A stretch of DNA of 7,254 nucleotides, taken from positions 1 to 7,254 of the forward strand of contig JAMONQ010000158.1 in assembly GCA_027065635.1 (NCBI GenBank), given 5' to 3'. This DNA is from Campylobacterales bacterium (GTDB lineage: Bacteria > Campylobacterota > Campylobacteria > Campylobacterales > Hydrogenimonadaceae). The position numbers and the translations under genes were made by a program. How positions within the stretch are numbered: position 1 is the first letter of the stretch; each line of letters starts with the position of its first letter. The notes beneath the pieces are model-generated. The model saw only the letters and a list, made by a program, of their open reading frames with translations, did not search any database and was not told the DNA's origin. Below are positions 5,801-7,254 of the stretch, in pieces.

Positions 5801-6083
5801 ATATAAAGTCTTTTTTTATCCTGTTTTTTACAAAGGTCTTCATTGATTTAAAAGTACCGATATCGACAGGTTTTTCGAGATAGTTCTGCAAATAGTTTTT
5901 CGCATCTATTATATCAAAGCCGCTTTTTGGATTCATTTTTGTTATTGCTAAATCGATGTCGCTATCATCTTTTGCATCGCCTCGTGCGTATGAGCCAAAA
6001 ATTGCGATCTCTTCGATACCAAAACGGTTGCGTAAAACAGCTTTCACATTTTTTAGCCGTGATACGAGTTCGTTTGTCGTCAT
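5793..6083 (-). CDS. mntA: MntA-like minimal nucleotidyltransferase antitoxin
   Basis: A 96-residue minimal nucleotidyltransferase, partner of HepT. The active-site motif is Gly30-Ser31 ... Asp42-Ile-Asp44 (FGSYARGDAKDDSDIDL), with the third carboxylate at Asp74 in PVDIGT, so all catalytic residues are present. Known MntA proteins use ATP to AMPylate the HepT tyrosine and thereby block the toxin. I choose the ATG at 6083, with GAGAG four bases upstream; an in-frame TTG at 6104 overlaps the -10 box and is unlikely. The gene overlaps hepT by eight bases. It lies 185 bases downstream of the membrane protein stop, in the same direction, and has its own -10 element. Local GC is low: I count 20 of 60 G/C at 5821-5880, against 40 of 60 in part of gmd (3721-3780). 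Confidence 0.9.
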   Translation of the reverse strand: MTTNELVSRLKNVKAVLRNRFGIEEIAIFGSYARGDAKDDSDIDLAITKMNPKSGFDIIDAKNYLQNYLEKPVDIGTFKSMKTFVKNRIKKDFIYV

Positions 6084-6103
6084 TAAACTCTCTTTTTTAA
6101 TCA

Positions 6104-6109
6104 ATTATA
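6104..6109 (-). promoter_or_regulatory. -10 box upstream of mntA
   Basis: A perfect TATAAT on the minus strand, 20 bases before the mntA ATG, in an AT-rich stretch. A TTGACA lies upstream but only 10 bases away, too close to pair with it. At the correct distance there is only TTCTGT. The promoter would be of the -10-dominated kind known in Campylobacterota. Confidence 0.5.
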
Positions 6110-6267
6110 TCTTACTTTATGTCAATACAGAATTAAAAGATTAAATACTGGAAGCAGCGGCAAAAGACAATCTTTTGCGAAATAGAGACTTTCGCAATGT
6201 TCTGAAAATGAATTTTCAAGAGGCTATATGTAAATCTACGGCAGGAGAACTCCTTTTTTCAGAAGGC
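6105..6267. other. Non-coding gap with three hairpins between the membrane protein gene and mntA
   Basis: No credible gene is seen here. There are three strong inverted repeats in about 60 bp: GCAAAAGA/TCTTTTGC with a three-base loop (6160-6178), TTGCGAAA/TTTCGCAA with a seven-base loop (6175-6197) and TGAAAAT/ATTTTCA with a two-base loop (6203-6218). The first two share bases 6175-6178, so they cannot form together. None is followed by a T-run on the minus strand. The gap belongs to the segment between the direct repeats. Confidence 0.6.
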
Positions 6268-6296
6268 ATCACTGCATCAGAGCGAGGGAGGTGAGG
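6268..6296. repeat. Direct repeat 2, right copy (within the intact membrane protein gene end)
   Basis: The partner of 5191-5219. This copy forms the real last eight codons and TGA stop of the membrane protein gene. Similarity ends upstream at the Pro-Ala codons, with one further shared Tyr at protein level. Confidence 0.9.
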
Positions 6297-6661
6297 GCAG
6301 GGTATATCACGACATTGATCCAGGGCATCCAGTGGGGGATCGGCATCGAGAGCATTGCGCGAAACTCCGGCGGTATCCGCGAACTTTGCAGTTTTTTTAT
6401 CATCCACAGTTTCGTTGCGATGTCCGCACCTTTCATTACCGCGACTATGGAGAGCAGTATCGAGTGGGCACCGAAATATAGGTATATGAACAGAAGCAGA
6501 TAAAACGACGGGTGCATCAAAAACAGCAAAAAGATGTTTTTGCGGTAATAGCGCTCTACATTTTCTAGCATTCCGCCGAGTGTGGCGGCCTGCTGCCAGC
6601 GGCTTTCGAACAGTTCGCAAAATATCAGCGCCGATAGTGCGTAGATGTGTGTCGTATCCAT
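6269..6661 (-). CDS. Small integral membrane protein of unknown function
   Basis: A 130-residue hydrophobic protein that I do not recognise as a named family. Likely membrane segments are at about residues 43-61 (NIFLLFLMHPSFYLLLFIY), 63-77 and 112-129 (MPWINVVIYPALTSLALM); the stretch at 6-18 is also hydrophobic. Between them a short charged region contains MKGADIATKLWMIKKLQ (76-92). It lies divergent from galE with 62 bases between the two starts. There is no good RBS before the ATG at 6661, and a promoter-like pair ends only seven bases before it, so translation may be leaderless or start elsewhere (the next ATG is residue 31). Its 3' end is duplicated beyond the HepT/MntA pair. The length is complete, and no function can be assigned. 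Confidence 0.75.
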   Translation of the reverse strand: MDTTHIYALSALIFCELFESRWQQAATLGGMLENVERYYRKNIFLLFLMHPSFYLLLFIYLYFGAHSILLSIVAVMKGADIATKLWMIKKLQSSRIPPEFRAMLSMPIPHWMPWINVVIYPALTSLALMQ

Positions 6662-6668
6662 GAGCGGG

Positions 6669-6697
6669 ATTTTACACCTTTTTGGCTAAAATGTCAT
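6669..6697 (-). promoter_or_regulatory. Promoter candidate for the membrane protein gene, overlapping the galE promoter
   Basis: On the minus strand ATGACA (6692-6697) and TAAAAT (6669-6674) are separated by 17 bases. The -10 lies only seven bases before the ATG at 6661, so the transcript would begin at or next to the start codon. The pair shares bases with the divergent galE promoter. Confidence 0.45.
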
Positions 6698-6700
6698 AAT
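6671..6700 (+). promoter_or_regulatory. Promoter candidate for galE
   Basis: TTTACA (6671-6676) and CATAAT (6695-6700) are spaced by 18 bases, 23 bases before the galE ATG. AAAGGA lies between the promoter and the start codon. Confidence 0.5.
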
Positions 6701-6723
6701 TTGAAGTAAAGGATAGTCCGTAA

Positions 6724-7254
6724 ATGCAGCCAGAATCGATTCTCGTTACCGGTGGTGCCGGATATATCGGCAGCCATGTCGTCAAGCAGCTGCTCGAGCT
6801 TGGCGATGCCAAGATCACTATCATAGACAACCTCTCTACCGGTACGCTCGGTAGGATAGAGGCTCTTTCGGCGATAGCCGACCGTCCGGAGCGTATCGAC
6901 TTCATAGAGGCCGACCTTGCCGACTTTTCCATGATCGAGGGGATTTTCAAGAGCAGACGGTTTGACGCTCTGATCCATTTTGCCGCAAGTATAGTCGTAC
7001 CTGAAAGTGTGGAAAAACCGCTCAAATACTATATGAACAATACTGTCAATACGACAAACCTGGTCCGTCTTGCGAACCAGTACGGTGTGGGCCGCATGAT
7101 CTTTTCATCGACGGCGGCCGTATACGGAGAGCCTGAGGAGATACCGGTCAGGGAGAGTACCAGAACCTCGCCCATCAACCCATACGGGATGAGCAAGCTG
7201 ATGAGCGAGCGGGTCATAGAGGATACCGCAGCCGCAAACGGTGATTTCAAATTT
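6724..7254 (+). CDS. galE: UDP-glucose 4-epimerase, 3' part cut by window edge
   Basis: Interconverts UDP-glucose and UDP-galactose with bound NAD, supplying galactose for surface polysaccharides. The ATG at 6724 opens 177 codons to the window edge; the family is about 330-340 residues, so roughly half is present. The Rossmann motif is GGAGYIGSH (10-18), then DNLSTG (35-40), HFAASIVVPESV (85-96, the GalE-type loop usually read as HFAGLKAVGESV), SSTAAVYGEP (128-137), and the catalytic Tyr154 and Lys158 in NPYGMSK. SIVVPESV at the loop is the form common in bacterial GalE relatives outside the enteric type; related C4 epimerases (UDP-GlcNAc, UDP-glucuronate) cannot be fully excluded from the N-terminal half. 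It is transcribed away from the rest of the window from its own promoter. Confidence 0.9.
   Translation, partial: MQPESILVTGGAGYIGSHVVKQLLELGDAKITIIDNLSTGTLGRIEALSAIADRPERIDFIEADLADFSMIEGIFKSRRFDALIHFAASIVVPESVEKPLKYYMNNTVNTTNLVRLANQYGVGRMIFSSTAAVYGEPEEIPVRESTRTSPINPYGMSKLMSERVIEDTAAANGDFKF

Larger units (their letters stand above)
5191..6296 (-). mobile_element. Candidate mntA-hepT insertion unit bounded by host-gene-end direct repeats
   Basis: The intact membrane protein gene end, a hairpin-rich gap, mntA, hepT, about 100 bp without a gene, and then a second copy of the same gene end. Removing 1077 bp between matching points would leave the membrane protein gene complete and directly upstream of the comEA promoter. 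The interior is AT-rich compared with both flanks. No recombinase or inverted terminal repeats are seen, so mobility is inferred from the repeat structure. Confidence 0.6.

Noticed and set aside
6104..6127. TTGACA upstream of TATAAT before mntA as a full promoter
   Set aside because: The spacing is only 10 bases, too short for one sigma-70 promoter. Only the -10 box was kept.
2917..6296. Integron cassettes or insertion sequences as the explanation for the TA modules
   Set aside because: No attC-like core sites, no terminal inverted repeats, no transposase or integrase, and the flanking repeats are host-gene coding ends that differ between the two modules.
6216..6620. 134-codon minus-strand frame overlapping the membrane protein gene
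   Set aside because: It is a different frame of the same DNA, Arg/His/Pro-rich without membrane or domain pattern. The hydrophobic frame ends exactly at the duplicated LALMQ-stop, which supports that frame as the real one.
1..7254. CRISPR array, tRNA or rRNA genes
   Set aside because: No regularly spaced repeats were seen; the only repeats are the two paired gene-end duplications and the small operator and hairpin motifs. I recognised no tRNA or rRNA segment.

Overview
The window reads as a chromosomal piece of a Gram-negative bacterium, most likely a Campylobacterota (Sulfurovum/Sulfurimonas/Nitratiruptor-like) species. That placement is inferred from protein style (short exported ComEA, Gmd/Fcl type, type II ManC), tight ATGA-coupled genes, AT-rich promoters and intermediate GC. 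It is not proven, and no rRNA or tRNA is present to settle it.

Layout. Almost everything is on the minus strand. Reading in the direction of transcription from right to left: a small membrane protein gene (6661 to 6269), a MntA/HepT (MNT-HEPN) toxin-antitoxin pair (6083 to 5333), comEA (5077 to 4829), then a nucleotide-sugar operon: gmd (4702 to 3554), a CcdA/CcdB toxin-antitoxin pair (3510 to 2963), an ORF6N-domain gene (2907 to 2356), a GDP-L-fucose synthase gene (2359 to 1211) and manC (1214 to beyond the left edge). On the plus strand only galE begins (6724), divergent from the membrane protein gene, and it runs off the right edge. ManC, Gmd and Fcl together form the route mannose-1-phosphate to GDP-mannose to GDP-4-keto-6-deoxymannose to GDP-L-fucose, and GalE supplies UDP-galactose. 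The setting is therefore surface polysaccharide (LPS O-antigen or capsule) precursor synthesis.

Most interesting observation. Both toxin-antitoxin pairs sit immediately downstream of an intact host gene, point the same way as it, and are bracketed by a direct repeat of about 28 bp that is the extreme 3' end of that host gene, including the stop codon. Downstream of ccdAB there is a second copy of the last eight gmd codons (YTIMNYFE-stop). Downstream of hepT there is a second copy of the end of the membrane protein gene (LALMQ-stop). In both cases the intact gene ends in TGA and the orphan tail in TAA. The two repeats are unrelated in sequence, so they do not look like copies of one transposon end. 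Deleting one repeat plus the module would restore gmd next to the ORF6N gene and the membrane protein gene next to comEA. I infer two independent insertions of addiction modules at gene 3' ends with target-end duplication or replacement, leaving the host gene intact. No integrase or transposase is visible.

Other points: ccdB starts at a GTG overlapping the ccdA stop (TAGTG) and encodes 102 residues, but its C-terminus ends Ala-Phe-Lys instead of the Gly-Ile needed for gyrase poisoning in F-plasmid CcdB. An ORF6N gene is spliced into the sugar operon with an ATGA junction to fcl. Three tandem or overlapping hairpins lie between the membrane protein gene and mntA. The membrane protein gene has a promoter so close to its ATG that its mRNA may be leaderless.
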